A stretch of DNA of 64,000 nucleotides from Corynebacterium sp. CNCTC7651 (GTDB lineage Bacteria > Actinomycetota > Actinomycetes > Mycobacteriales > Mycobacteriaceae), in the NCBI RefSeq assembly GCF_021496665.1, contig NZ_CP071246.1:124001-188000 (forward strand), in the 5' to 3' direction. This document shows, in pieces, positions 54,564-62,921 of this stretch. The notes below the pieces were generated by a model that did not search any database, was not told where the DNA came from, and saw only the letters and a program-made list of their open reading frames with translations. The translations under genes were made by a program, and so were the position numbers. Numbering within the stretch: the first letter of the stretch is position 1; each line of letters opens with the position of its first letter.

Positions 54564-54839
54564 TTAGGCCTCCGGCGCGGCTCCGGAACCGCCCTCACGG
54601 CGCCGGCGGCGCTCCTCCTCCTCGCGGCGCTTGCGCTCCGCCTCTTCCTTGGCGCGGCGCTCTTTGAAACGGTTTTTCTCGATGTTCCAGAGAAACTCCT
54701 CATCATCGTCCGGGCCCTTGATGGCCGGGCGCTGCTCCTGCTGGACGCTGCCGTAGCGCTCGTTCGACCCGGGGCCGAACGCGCGCCACATGAGGTAGAC
54801 CGCGAGGATGACAAGAACGACGAGGAGGACTCTGCCCAT
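54564..54839 (-). CDS. Small membrane-anchored charged protein
   Basis: 91 residues. N-terminal helix VLLVVLVILAVYLMWRAFG anchors it; the rest is acidic then strongly Lys/Arg/Glu-rich (FKERRAKEEAERKRREEE), probably a coiled coil, ending SGAAPEA. Start at 54839 is supported by TAATGT (54848-54853 complement) eight bases upstream. Conserved small actinobacterial protein of unknown role. Confidence 0.7.
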   Translation of the reverse strand: MGRVLLVVLVILAVYLMWRAFGPGSNERYGSVQQEQRPAIKGPDDDEEFLWNIEKNRFKERRAKEEAERKRREEEERRRRREGGSGAAPEA

Positions 54840-54880
54840 GACTACCAACATTACTTGGTGCGCCGTTAAGGTTGGAAGAC

Positions 54881-55216
54881 GTGACTGAGCAGACCGCACC
54901 GCGCCCAACCCCCGCCGGCCCGCCGGAGGTGGACCCCCGCGCGCGGCAGCGGGCCAGGCGCGCCGCCGCCGTATACGGCCTGTACCGGCTGCTGCTGTTT
55001 GTGGTGCTCACGGTGGTGATCCAGGGGCTCGCGCTGTTGATCGGTGCCCCGGTGCCACTGGTGATGTCCGCGCTCCTGGCGCTTTTGGTGGCGTTCCCAC
55101 TGTCCATGCTGGTTTTCACCGATCAGCGCGTCGCCGCCACCGAGGCCCTGGCGACCTGGAAGCAGCAGCGCGCCGCGCGCAAGGACTGGATCCAGTCGGA
55201 GCTCGCCGAGCGCTAG
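54881..55216 (+). CDS. DUF4229 family membrane protein
   Basis: 111 residues, two membrane helices (LYRLLLFVVLTVVIQGLALL and MSALLALLVAFPLSMLVF) and the C-terminal FTDQRVAATEALATWKQQRA typical of DUF4229. GTG start at 54881 with TAAGGT (54867-54872) eight bases upstream. Function unknown. Confidence 0.75.
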   Translation: MTEQTAPRPTPAGPPEVDPRARQRARRAAAVYGLYRLLLFVVLTVVIQGLALLIGAPVPLVMSALLALLVAFPLSMLVFTDQRVAATEALATWKQQRAARKDWIQSELAER

Positions 55217-55227
55217 CCGCCGCGCGG

Positions 55228-56142
55228 CTACCCGCCGAACAGGAACGCGATCACCAGCATCGCCGGCAGCGACAGGAATGTCGTGATGAACACCGTGTCC
55301 CGCGCCACCGTCTCGCCCGTGCGGTAGGTGGCGGTGTAGTTGTACACGTTCTGCGCGGTGGGCAGGGCGGCGAGGATGATCGCCGCGTACAGCTCCCCGC
55401 CGGTGAGCCCCAGCGCTGCGCCGCATGCCCACGCGATGGCCGGCATGCCCACCAGCTTCAGCGCCGACGCCGTGACGGTAGGCAGCGGGTCCTCCTGCAG
55501 CACCTTGTCGCCCTTCAGGGAGGCACCGAAGCTCATCAGGATCATGGGGATCGATGCCCCGCCGAGGATCTCCAGCGGCGCCATCACCGGCTCCGGCACC
55601 GTCCAGTTCGCGGCGGAGATGACAAATCCCACCGCCGCCGCGATGACCATCGGCGCGGTCAGCCCGGAGATGATCGCCTTGCGCGTGGAGCCCTTCTCGG
55701 CCCCGCCCCAGTTCAGGCCAGTGATGATGATCGGCGTCAGCACCGCCACCTGCAGCACCAGCGCCGGGACGACGTATGTCGGGTCGCCGATGACGTAGAT
55801 CGCGATCGGCAGCCCGATGTTCACCGAGTTGTAGTAGCTCGAGCTCGCCGCGCCCGCCATGGTCTCGGGGATGCTGCGGCGGAAAAACACCGTGCTGAGC
55901 ACCCAGTACGCGGCCATCGTGGCCACGGACGCGATGGCGATCACCAGCACGACGGGGGAGTAGAAGGCGGCGGTGTCGGACGTGGCCACGCGGTGGAAGA
56001 TCAGCGACGGCGTGGCCACGTAAAACGCGATCTGGTTGAGCATCAGCCGGTTGCTTTGCTTGATCACGCCCCGCTGCGCGAGCAGGTACCCCGCCCCGAT
56101 CACCACAAAGATGATCGAGAACCCGGTGAGCACATCCAGCAC
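55228..56142 (-). CDS. AEC-family transporter
   Basis: 304 residues, GTG start, about ten membrane helices. Membrane-transport family signatures include ASVATMAAYWVLSTVFF, SVNIGLPIAIYVIGDPTYVV and GASIPMILMSFGASLKGDKV. AEC (auxin efflux carrier) proteins export organic acids such as malate; substrate not assignable here. Converges with the DUF4229 gene. Confidence 0.85.
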   Translation of the reverse strand: MLDVLTGFSIIFVVIGAGYLLAQRGVIKQSNRLMLNQIAFYVATPSLIFHRVATSDTAAFYSPVVLVIAIASVATMAAYWVLSTVFFRRSIPETMAGAASSSYYNSVNIGLPIAIYVIGDPTYVVPALVLQVAVLTPIIITGLNWGGAEKGSTRKAIISGLTAPMVIAAAVGFVISAANWTVPEPVMAPLEILGGASIPMILMSFGASLKGDKVLQEDPLPTVTASALKLVGMPAIAWACGAALGLTGGELYAAIILAALPTAQNVYNYTATYRTGETVARDTVFITTFLSLPAMLVIAFLFGG

Positions 56143-56272
56143 GTTTCCCCACCCTCTTTCGCGACTCTGACCCGCATGATCCTAGCCCCCGCTGGCGGTT
56201 CCCTCGATTTGCGCACCATAGTGAACGCGCAGGGGGTTCCGGCGCCGGCCGGCCGCGGTTAGCGTCGGGGGC

Positions 56273-57472
56273 ATGAATCTGATGTCGTTCCTCGAGGCCA
56301 CTGCCGGCGATCCGCTGAGCACACTGGCCGGGTTCGACATGGACACCGCCGTCGCGCTCGGCATCGAGCCCACCAGGGCACGCTTGCTTGACGACGTCCA
56401 CTCCGCCTACCTCGCCCCCTCCAACGCCCACAAGCAGCAGGCGAGGGCCGTCGGATTGGTGCAGCAGGCCGGGTTGTCGTTGCATCACCTGATGTACTTA
56501 GAGAATCACCTGAAGCGTGTGCCTGCCCGTGAGCGGGGCGCGAAGCGTCTCGTTGCGCTCACTGAAGCCGCAGCTAAGCCACCCAAGAACTACAACGCGT
56601 TCACCCGCACCGTGAAGGCCGCGGTGCCGCTGGAGCAGAAGCCGCCGCAGGATACCGCGTCCTTCGGGCGTAACCGGATGGGTAAGACCCCGGTCAACAT
56701 GTGGATGGACGAGCACGACGCTGCCGACCTGCAGCACGCCGCCCGCCACAACATCGATACGACGAAGCCCGCCGGCCCGCAGATGCTCCAGAACCTGTTG
56801 CGGATTTTCCGCGCCAACGTGGGAGCTACCGCCGGCGCCGGAGACCCGGCTCGCGCGGGCGACGCTCCCGGCGCATCCCACCCGGCCGGTTTCGATGCCG
56901 TGGCCGGCGCGAACGCCACCGCCAGCGCGGCCGGCACCATGCCGGTGCCGTTCTCGGTGCCCCGCCCGATCATCAACGTTCAGCTGCCGGACTGGGTGAG
57001 CATCTTGGAAGGCCGCGGCGACGAGGTGATCCTCGGCCTCACCGACGGCACCACCATGACGGGCGCCGAGTTCCTGCAGCGGTTCGTCGCCACAAAGGCC
57101 AACCACCTCGAGGCTGCCCTGTTCAAGCCCGGCGAGGGCGCGGTGAACCTCTACCGCATGGACCGTTTCGCCAACGCCAAGCAGCGCGACCTAGCCAGCA
57201 TGGTCAACCCCGTGTGTCCCTGGCCGGACTGCACCAGCCCGGCGGTGCACAACCAGGCCCACCACGTCACGCCGTGGAAGCACGGCGGCCAGACCAACTT
57301 GAACAACCTGGTAATGGTGTGTCGCTATCACAACCACGTGAATGACGATGACGTCGGCAGGCGAAAACGCGGCCGCATCGAGATTAGGAACGGGGAGGGA
57401 GTCTGGGTGTCACCCCGCGGCTTCCCCGTGCCTAACCCCTACCACCCGTACGGCGCGATGCGCCCAACCTAA
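56273..57472 (+). CDS. DUF222 / HNH-endonuclease domain protein
   Basis: 399 residues. N-terminal helical DUF222-type domain (about residues 1-260) with an Ala/Gly/Pro-rich linker near residues 185-225, and a C-terminal HNH nuclease with CPWPDCTSPAVHNQAHHVTP and WKHGGQTNLNNLVMVCRYHN; Zn ligands are the Cys pairs. Common in actinobacteria in many copies, usually near mobile DNA. TAGCGT (56260-56265) lies 7 bases before the ATG. Biological role unknown. Confidence 0.85.
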   Translation: MNLMSFLEATAGDPLSTLAGFDMDTAVALGIEPTRARLLDDVHSAYLAPSNAHKQQARAVGLVQQAGLSLHHLMYLENHLKRVPARERGAKRLVALTEAAAKPPKNYNAFTRTVKAAVPLEQKPPQDTASFGRNRMGKTPVNMWMDEHDAADLQHAARHNIDTTKPAGPQMLQNLLRIFRANVGATAGAGDPARAGDAPGASHPAGFDAVAGANATASAAGTMPVPFSVPRPIINVQLPDWVSILEGRGDEVILGLTDGTTMTGAEFLQRFVATKANHLEAALFKPGEGAVNLYRMDRFANAKQRDLASMVNPVCPWPDCTSPAVHNQAHHVTPWKHGGQTNLNNLVMVCRYHNHVNDDDVGRRKRGRIEIRNGEGVWVSPRGFPVPNPYHPYGAMRPT

Positions 57473-57487
57473 GCCTGCCGTCACGCC

Positions 57488-58552
57488 CTACCTCACCGTC
57501 AGGAACGGCAGCGTCGGCGGGACCGGCACCGTCGAGTACTGCACCGGCTGCCCCCACAGGTAGCCGCCCCACGCGAGCGCGATCGCGGTGATCACCGCCC
57601 AGATCAGCATCGCGCGCCCATTCATGCCCAGCACCGGGATCAGCGCCTTGCCGCTCGCGCCGCGACGCACCGTCAAGATGGAGGCCACGGTGAAGGGGAG
57701 GGCGGCGAATGCTGCGAGCGTCGGAAAGAAGCCCCAAGCTAGGACCAGGGAGACGGCGAAGGGCACCAGGGTAAGCACCGTGAACAGGGTGCGCGCTGCG
57801 CCGTCCCCGAGCTTTACAGCGAGCGTTTGCTTGCCGACGCCCGCATCAGTCTCAATATCCCGAATATTGTTGGCCAAGTTCACCGACGCCGAGATCGCGC
57901 CGATCGCGACCGCGCAGAGGGTGCCCTCCCAGCTCACCATGCCGGACTGCGTGAATTCGGTGCCCATGACGGCGACGAGGCCGAAGAAGATGAAGACCGC
58001 GACCTCGCCGAAGCCCGAGTAGCCGTAGGGGCGCGAGCCGCCGGTGTAGAACCACGCCGCGAGGATGCAGACTGCGCCGACGAGCACCAGCCACCACGAA
58101 CTCATCGCCGCCAGGATGATGCCCAGGATCGCGGCCGCGGCGAAGGCGGCGAAGGCGGCGAGCTTCACGTCTTCCGGGCGCGCGAGGCCGGAGGCGGTGA
58201 GGCGGGTGGGGCCGGAGCGGTCGTCGTCGGTGCCGCGGATGCCGTCCGAGTAGTCGTTGGCGAAGTTCACGCCCACGATCAGTGCCCACGCCACGCCGAG
58301 CGCTAGCAGCGCTTTGCCCAGGTGCGGGGATCCCCAGAAGGCGGCGGCTCCCGTACCTGCGATGACGGGCGCGAACGCGTTTGGCCAGGTGTGCGGGCGC
58401 GCGGCCTGCCACCAGTCGGCGAGCGTCGCGGCGTTGCGGGGCGCGGTGGGTGCGGTGGGTGCGGTGGGCGCGGTGGGCGCGGTGGGCGCGGTGGGTGCGG
58501 TGGGTGCGGTGGAACCTGTCGAGTCAGCGGGGCCGGGCTGCGGTTGCGTCAT
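57488..58552 (-). CDS. menA: 1,4-dihydroxy-2-naphthoate polyprenyltransferase
   Basis: 354 residues, UbiA superfamily, eight or nine membrane helices. Prenyl-diphosphate motifs: NFANDYSDGIRGTDDD (first Asp-rich) and LANNIRDIETDAGVGK (second). Attaches the isoprenoid tail in menaquinone synthesis. The N-terminus has a Thr-Ala-Pro tripeptide repeat from a 9-base minisatellite (58443-58512). Start at 58552 (MTQPQ); one at 58561 is possible. Confidence 0.92.
   Translation of the reverse strand: MTQPQPGPADSTGSTAPTAPTAPTAPTAPTAPTAPTAPRNAATLADWWQAARPHTWPNAFAPVIAGTGAAAFWGSPHLGKALLALGVAWALIVGVNFANDYSDGIRGTDDDRSGPTRLTASGLARPEDVKLAAFAAFAAAAILGIILAAMSSWWLVLVGAVCILAAWFYTGGSRPYGYSGFGEVAVFIFFGLVAVMGTEFTQSGMVSWEGTLCAVAIGAISASVNLANNIRDIETDAGVGKQTLAVKLGDGAARTLFTVLTLVPFAVSLVLAWGFFPTLAAFAALPFTVASILTVRRGASGKALIPVLGMNGRAMLIWAVITAIALAWGGYLWGQPVQYSTVPVPPTLPFLTVR
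58443..58512 (-). repeat. 9-base minisatellite in menA N-terminus
   Basis: Seven complete GCGGTGGGY units plus a partial one. On the menA strand they encode repeated Thr-Ala-Pro. Units differ only at the last base. Length changes would stay in frame. Confidence 0.85.
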
Positions 58553-58578
58553 GCCCACCATCATGCCCCCTTGCGGGT

Positions 58579-58764
58579 CTAGAGGGGGCGGATGAAGGGG
58601 CGGCGTTGCTTGTGGCGGTACCGGGCTGGCTGGTGGAGCGCGGCGTTGGCTGGCTTGTGGAGCCTGGCCGCAAAGGACTTGGCGTTGCGGGCGCTGGCGT
58701 AATGGGAGCTGACGTACTTTGGATTCGTGGTCTGAGTTTTCCTGTGGAGCGTCTCGGTCCTCAC
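58579..58764 (-). CDS. Possible small basic protein upstream of menA (doubtful)
   Basis: GTG-start frame of 61 codons, very rich in Lys, Arg and His (for example SFAARLHKPANAALHQPARY). It is on the menA strand, 26 bases upstream. No homologue recognised and no ribosome-binding site seen, so it may not be expressed. The surrounding gap between menA and the small secreted protein gene (58553-58850) shows nothing else. Confidence 0.25.
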   Translation of the reverse strand: MRTETLHRKTQTTNPKYVSSHYASARNAKSFAARLHKPANAALHQPARYRHKQRRPFIRPL

Positions 58765-58850
58765 ACCCCCTGATTATCGCGCAAATTACAAGGGTGTGAG
58801 TCCGCCTAGGGTGGCGACGCGATGAACATTCGGTGAATACCATTTGCTTC

Positions 58851-59144
58851 ATGAGGCAAAACAAACTTGGTGTGGCGGCTGCGGCATTGAGCCTGGTGGT
58901 ACCGGTGGTTGCGGTGGCGGGTCCGGTGCCGGTGGCCCACGCGTCGTCCCCCGGTTCTGCGGATCGGCTGAGCAGCGCGGCCGACGAGGCGCGCTACCGC
59001 CAGCAGCCGCTGTTCTACTTCGGCGGTTTCGCGATCTACCCGTGGGTGCTTGCGCGCTTGGTCGGCGGGGCCGCGTTGGTTGCCGCGGCGATCGGCGGGA
59101 TCGTCGCCGCAGCCAAGGCCGGCGGGTCCGGGAGCAGCGCCTAA
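58851..59144 (+). CDS. Small secreted or membrane-tethered protein
   Basis: 97 residues. Signal peptide MRQNKLGVAAAALSLVVPVV with cleavage after AHA, a short Tyr/Arg-rich middle (RYRQQPLFYFGGFAIYPW) and a C-terminal membrane helix (GGAALVAAAIGGIVAAAKA). A start at GTG 58833 would add six residues. No known family; looks like a corynebacterial envelope peptide. Confidence 0.55.
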   Translation: MRQNKLGVAAAALSLVVPVVAVAGPVPVAHASSPGSADRLSSAADEARYRQQPLFYFGGFAIYPWVLARLVGGAALVAAAIGGIVAAAKAGGSGSSA

Positions 59145-59157
59145 GCCCGCCGCGGGG

Positions 59158-60297
59158 CTAGAAGAGCTCGCGGGCGGCGGCGCGGTCCAGCTTGCCGGGG
59201 CCGAGCAGGGGCAGGGCGGCGACGCGCTTGAGCTCTTTCGGCACCTGCCAGCGGGCGAGCTCGCCGGCGTCAACCAAATCGTCCAGCGCGTCCAGCACGT
59301 CCGGCACCGCCGCCGACCCCTCGTACGCGGCGCAGATGCGCTCGCCGAGGCGAGTATCAGGGACCCCGACGACGCAGGCGTCTGAAACGCCGTCGATAAG
59401 CAACAGCACACGCTCGAGCACCTCGGGGTGGAGCTTCAAGCCCCCGGAATCGATGACGTGGTCGATGCGGCCGGAGATGTGCAAATGACCGTCGATAAGC
59501 ATGCCTGCGTCGGAGGTGCGGAACCAGCCTCCAGCGAGGTCGGGGGACTCGAGTCTGCGGTAGCCGCGCGCGACCATGGGCCCGCCGAGGTGGATGCGGC
59601 CGTCGCGGATGCGGACTTGGGCGCCGGGGATGGGGACGCCGTCGTAGACGCAGCCGCCGGAGGTTTCGGAGGCGCCGTAGGTGGTCACGGGGTTGATACG
59701 CAGGCGGCGGGCCGCGTCAAGGAGCTGCGGGTTTGCGGCGGCTCCGCCGATGAGGACGGCGGTGAAGCGTCGTAAAGCATCGATGCCCTGGAGGGTGGAC
59801 ATGGCCTTGTCCAGCTGCATCGGGGTGAGCGCGGTGTAGCAGCGCTCGCCGGTGCGGGCCAGCTCGGCGGCGCGCGCGGCGAACTCCGCGACGTTGAAGC
59901 CGTGCGAAAGGTCGAGCGCGGCCGGCTGCACCCCCGCGACCATCGAGCGCACCAGCACCTGGATCCCGGCGATGTAGGCGGCGGGCATCGCGAGCAGCCA
60001 CTGCCCCTCGCCGCCGAGCGCCTGGTGCGTCGCATCCGCGCTGGCAACAAGGTTCGCCGTGCTCAGCAGCGCTCCCTTCGGGGTCCCGGTTGAGCCCGAA
60101 GTACTGACGACGATCGCAGCATCCGCCTCCACCGCCTCCCCCGGCGCGAGGGTGTTGCGCAGCAGGTTGACGCGCACGGGGTCGTTCGCGGGGACGGGGA
60201 GGATGGTGCGCCGTCCGGTCAGCGCCTCCTCGAGCACGGGCATGAGCGCCAGTGGGTCTGCCGGGTCGACATAGGCGAGCTCGAGGAGGTTAGTCAC
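59158..60297 (-). CDS. menE: o-Succinylbenzoate--CoA ligase
   Basis: 379 residues, adenylate-forming superfamily, shorter than FadD as expected for actinobacterial MenE. P-loop AIVVSTSGSTGTPKGALLS, TYGASETSGGCVYDG, GWFRTSDAGM and DHVIDSGGLKLHPEVLE. Makes succinylbenzoyl-CoA for MenB. GTG start at 60297 with TACGCT (60306-60311 complement) eight bases upstream. Three CGTCGNNAAGC words within (59391, 59490, 59768). Confidence 0.9.
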   Translation of the reverse strand: MTNLLELAYVDPADPLALMPVLEEALTGRRTILPVPANDPVRVNLLRNTLAPGEAVEADAAIVVSTSGSTGTPKGALLSTANLVASADATHQALGGEGQWLLAMPAAYIAGIQVLVRSMVAGVQPAALDLSHGFNVAEFAARAAELARTGERCYTALTPMQLDKAMSTLQGIDALRRFTAVLIGGAAANPQLLDAARRLRINPVTTYGASETSGGCVYDGVPIPGAQVRIRDGRIHLGGPMVARGYRRLESPDLAGGWFRTSDAGMLIDGHLHISGRIDHVIDSGGLKLHPEVLERVLLLIDGVSDACVVGVPDTRLGERICAAYEGSAAVPDVLDALDDLVDAGELARWQVPKELKRVAALPLLGPGKLDRAAARELF

Positions 60298-60330
60298 GGG
60301 GTTTGAGCGTAGCCGGTGCGGGGTGAGGAA

Positions 60331-60369
60331 CATCTTTATAAATCGGCGATTTATAAAGATGTATAAAGG
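60331..60369. repeat. Left AT-rich repeat of AAA ATPase cassette
   Basis: Contains a perfect palindrome with 13-base arms (CATCTTTATAAAT and complement) around CGGCG at 60331-60361. Bases 60335-60369 recur with one mismatch at 61523-61557. Very AT-rich against its surroundings. It also lies where the cassette gene's promoter should be. Confidence 0.85.
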
Positions 60370-60373
60370 TGGT

Positions 60374-61519
60374 ATGCAGCGCAGTCCCTACACCCCGGGC
60401 CAAATAGCGGGGGAAATTTACGGCAGGGACCGGGTACTTGAGGGCATCCGGCGAGATCTCTCCTTCGTCATAGTGGAGCCCCATTTCGTGGGGAGGATCA
60501 GCGTGTTCACTGGTCCTCGCGGTGTTGGAAAGACCAGTTTGCTGCGGGCCGCACAGGCTTTCGCGCACGACAAGGACTTTGAGACGGTATTTGTCACCGC
60601 AGGTGATGCTCCCCTCATAGAGTCGTTAGTCTCCGAGCTGGAGCGAATCTCCGGGAGCTGGCGAGGTGCTCTTGCAGACACCCTCCATGCGCTGCTCTCC
60701 TCGGTAAGCGTTGAGTTAGGGCCCGTCACGTTTGCAGGAGAGTTGGGTAAATCTCGCGTGGTAAGCGGTGGAGCTGCGCAACTCCAGCAGCTACTCGTGG
60801 CAGCTGGCAAGGCCGCTGCGGAACGATCATCAGGTTTGGTGGTCTTCATCGATGAAATCCAAAGCTCAGATGCGGATGGGCTGCGCGCAATGGCGTATGC
60901 CTGGCAGCATATGCAGGCAGAGAATCCCGAGCTTCCAATGGCGTTGTATGCCGCGGGACTTAGCCATTCGCAAGACGTAATCACAGACGCGGTGAGTTTC
61001 GCGGAACGCTTTTACTACGAGTATCTGCAAGGACTGGATGAGCAGGATTCGACTAGTGCTCTCGTGGCTCCTGCCAAGGCCAAGGGTGTCAGCTGGTCTG
61101 CGGCGGCGCTGGAGCAGGCACTATCGCTGGCTCAGGGGTATCCCTACTTTCTTCAGGTGATTGGAGACTGCGCCTGGGAGGCAGCGGGGTATCCCGGTGC
61201 GGGTTCGACTATCGATGTTGCCCAAGTACAGGGTGCACTCCAGCGCTTCGAGCAAATGCGGAGTACCTTTTTCCGCGCTCGTTGGCAGAAAGCAACCGAA
61301 GCAGAAGCGCGGCTTTTAACGGCTATGGCTTCGTTGGGGGAGGGACCTGTTAAGCGCGGTCTTGTCGCCGAGGCGATGGGGAAAGGCAGTACCGATATCA
61401 GCATGGCCCGAAGGGCTTTGCTGGATAAGGGGTTAATAGATGCCACGAGTCACGGCTTCTTGGCCTTCACTGCTCCCGGATTCGCGGAGTTCATCCGAAA
61501 CGAAACGGGGTCCGAGTAA
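60374..61519 (+). CDS. AAA-family ATPase of repeat-bounded cassette
   Basis: 381 residues from ATG 60374 (MQRSPYTPGQIAG) after AAAGG; an ATG at 60359 lies inside the repeat. Walker A VFTGPRGVGKTSLL (near residue 48), Walker B GLVVFIDEIQSSD with the catalytic Glu, and a C-terminal winged-helix-like part (GPVKRGLVAEAMGKGSTDIS). Resembles the STAND/AAA-type ATPases such as archaeal and bacterial 'ATP-binding protein' singletons; no nuclease or DUF4143 domain is attached. Visibly lower GC and different codon use from its neighbours, and placed in the menE-menB gap, so probably acquired. Confidence 0.75.
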   Translation: MQRSPYTPGQIAGEIYGRDRVLEGIRRDLSFVIVEPHFVGRISVFTGPRGVGKTSLLRAAQAFAHDKDFETVFVTAGDAPLIESLVSELERISGSWRGALADTLHALLSSVSVELGPVTFAGELGKSRVVSGGAAQLQQLLVAAGKAAAERSSGLVVFIDEIQSSDADGLRAMAYAWQHMQAENPELPMALYAAGLSHSQDVITDAVSFAERFYYEYLQGLDEQDSTSALVAPAKAKGVSWSAAALEQALSLAQGYPYFLQVIGDCAWEAAGYPGAGSTIDVAQVQGALQRFEQMRSTFFRARWQKATEAEARLLTAMASLGEGPVKRGLVAEAMGKGSTDISMARRALLDKGLIDATSHGFLAFTAPGFAEFIRNETGSE

Positions 61520-61522
61520 CTT

Positions 61523-61557
61523 TTTATAATTCGGCGATTTATAAAGATGTATAAAGG
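61523..61557. repeat. Right AT-rich repeat of AAA ATPase cassette
   Basis: 35 bases matching 60335-60369 with a single mismatch; core TCGGCGATTTATAAAGATGT is identical and continues for 7 more bases. Starts 3 bases after the ATPase stop. The remaining bases to menB (61558-61585) contain a weak GGGATCCT/AGGAACCC hairpin. Confidence 0.85.
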
Positions 61558-61585
61558 GATCCTGCGCCCTGGTAGGAACCCCACG

Positions 61586-62539
61586 CTAGTAGTAATAGGG
61601 GAACTGCTCCCAGTTCGGCGGGCGTTTCTCCAGGAAGGAGTCGCGGCCTTCGACGGCCTCGTCGGTCATGTACGCCAGGCGGGTCGCCTCGCCGGCGAAG
61701 ACCTGCTGGCCCATGAGCCCGTCGTCGGTGAGGTTGAACGCGAACTTGAGCATGCGCTGGGCGGTGGGGGACTTGGTGTTGATTTCCCGCGCGGCCCGGA
61801 TCGCCTCCGCCTCCAGCTCGCCGTGGTCGGCGACGATGTTCACCGCACCCATGCGCTGCATCTCCTCGGCGCCGTACGTCCGGCCGAGGAAGAAGATCTC
61901 GCGCGCGAATTTCTGCCCCACCATCTTGGCCAGGTAGGCGGAGCCGTAGCCGGCGTCGAAGGACCCGACGTCCGCGTCGGTCTGCTTGAACCGCGCCTCC
62001 TGCCGCGAGGCGATAGTGAGGTCACACACCACGTGCAACGAGTGCCCGCCGCCGGCCGCCCACCCGTTCACCACCGCGATCACTACCTTCGGCATGGTGC
62101 GAATCAGCCGCTGCACCTCCAAAATATGCAGCCGGCCGCCCTCGGCCTTCACGCGCGCCTCATCCACACCCTCCGCGGTCGCGGCCGCGTCGTCGCTGTC
62201 GTGCGTCGTCGCGTACTGGTACCCGGAGCGCCCGCGTATCCGCTGGTCGCCGCCCGAGCAGAACGCCCAGCCCCCGTCCTTCGCGCTCGGCCCGTTGCCG
62301 GTTAAGAGCACGGTGCCTATCGACGGATCCCTTCGAGCGTCGTCAAGCGCTGCGTACAGCTCATCCACCGTGTGGGGCCGGAATGCGTTGCGCACCTCGG
62401 GCCGGTTGAACGCGATGCGCACGATGCCGTCCGCGCGCGTGGTGCCCACGTGGCGGTGGTAGGTGATGTCGGTGAAATCGAACCCCTCGACGGCGCGCCA
62501 CTGGCTGGCGTCGAAAGGCTGCTCGGTGGAGTAGCTCAT
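61586..62539 (-). CDS. menB: 1,4-dihydroxy-2-naphthoyl-CoA synthase
   Basis: 317 residues, crotonase fold. Motifs: VRIAFNRPEVRNAFRPHTVD, FCSGGDQRIRG (oxyanion), VNGWAAGGGHSLHVVCDLTI and GSFDAGYGSAYLAKMVGQK. Cyclises succinylbenzoyl-CoA in menaquinone synthesis. ATG at 62539 has TAGCAT (62547-62552 complement) 7 bases upstream; this box lies in a 57-base duplicated segment. Confidence 0.95.
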   Translation of the reverse strand: MSYSTEQPFDASQWRAVEGFDFTDITYHRHVGTTRADGIVRIAFNRPEVRNAFRPHTVDELYAALDDARRDPSIGTVLLTGNGPSAKDGGWAFCSGGDQRIRGRSGYQYATTHDSDDAAATAEGVDEARVKAEGGRLHILEVQRLIRTMPKVVIAVVNGWAAGGGHSLHVVCDLTIASRQEARFKQTDADVGSFDAGYGSAYLAKMVGQKFAREIFFLGRTYGAEEMQRMGAVNIVADHGELEAEAIRAAREINTKSPTAQRMLKFAFNLTDDGLMGQQVFAGEATRLAYMTDEAVEGRDSFLEKRPPNWEQFPYYY

Positions 62540-62544
62540 GGCCC

Positions 62545-62658
62545 CGATGCTACGTGGCCAAAACCAGCGCGATCGCCCCCACACCCAGCGCCAGCACCGC
62601 GCGATGCTACGTGGCCAAAACCAGCGCGATCGCCCCCACACCCAGCGCCAGCACCGCG
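62545..62658. repeat. 57-base tandem duplication upstream of menB
   Basis: Copies 62545-62601 and 62602-62658 are identical (starting CGATGCTACGTGGCCAAAAC). The right copy contains the true 3' end of the adjacent DUF202 gene; the left copy is a spare tail and carries the menB -10 box. Confidence 0.92.
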
Positions 62659-62918
62659 CACGACAGCACCACCACCCGCCACAGTGCCGGCGCTACCCGC
62701 TCGTCCCGGATGCCGCGCACCTCGCGCAGGTAGTCGGCGCGGTTGGACAGCACCACGAACGCGCTGCACGCCACCAGCCCCGCGATCAGCGCCAGCACGC
62801 CCGCGCCGTACACGTCCCCCCAACGCAGCAGGATCGAAGACACCACCAGCATCGAGATCGCCGTGCGCGACCAGGACATGGAGGTGCGCTCCGGCTGCAG
62901 CCCAGGATCCGCGTGCAC
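62607..62918 (-). CDS. DUF202-family membrane protein (1)
   Basis: 103 residues, GTG start. Opens with ERTSMSWSRTAISMLVVSSI, the DUF202/YidH hallmark of a short polar arm and R/W before helix one; three helices in all (the last VVVLSCAVLALGVGAIALVL). Its last 17 codons are in the 57-base tandem repeat, which does not alter the protein because the stop is in the first copy met. Confidence 0.75.
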   Translation of the reverse strand: MHADPGLQPERTSMSWSRTAISMLVVSSILLRWGDVYGAGVLALIAGLVACSAFVVLSNRADYLREVRGIRDERVAPALWRVVVLSCAVLALGVGAIALVLAT

Positions 62919-62921
62919 GGC

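Noticed and set aside
61547..62305. Plus-strand frame opening in the right repeat and crossing menB
   Set aside because: The ATG is part of the repeat sequence and the body is the antisense of menB.
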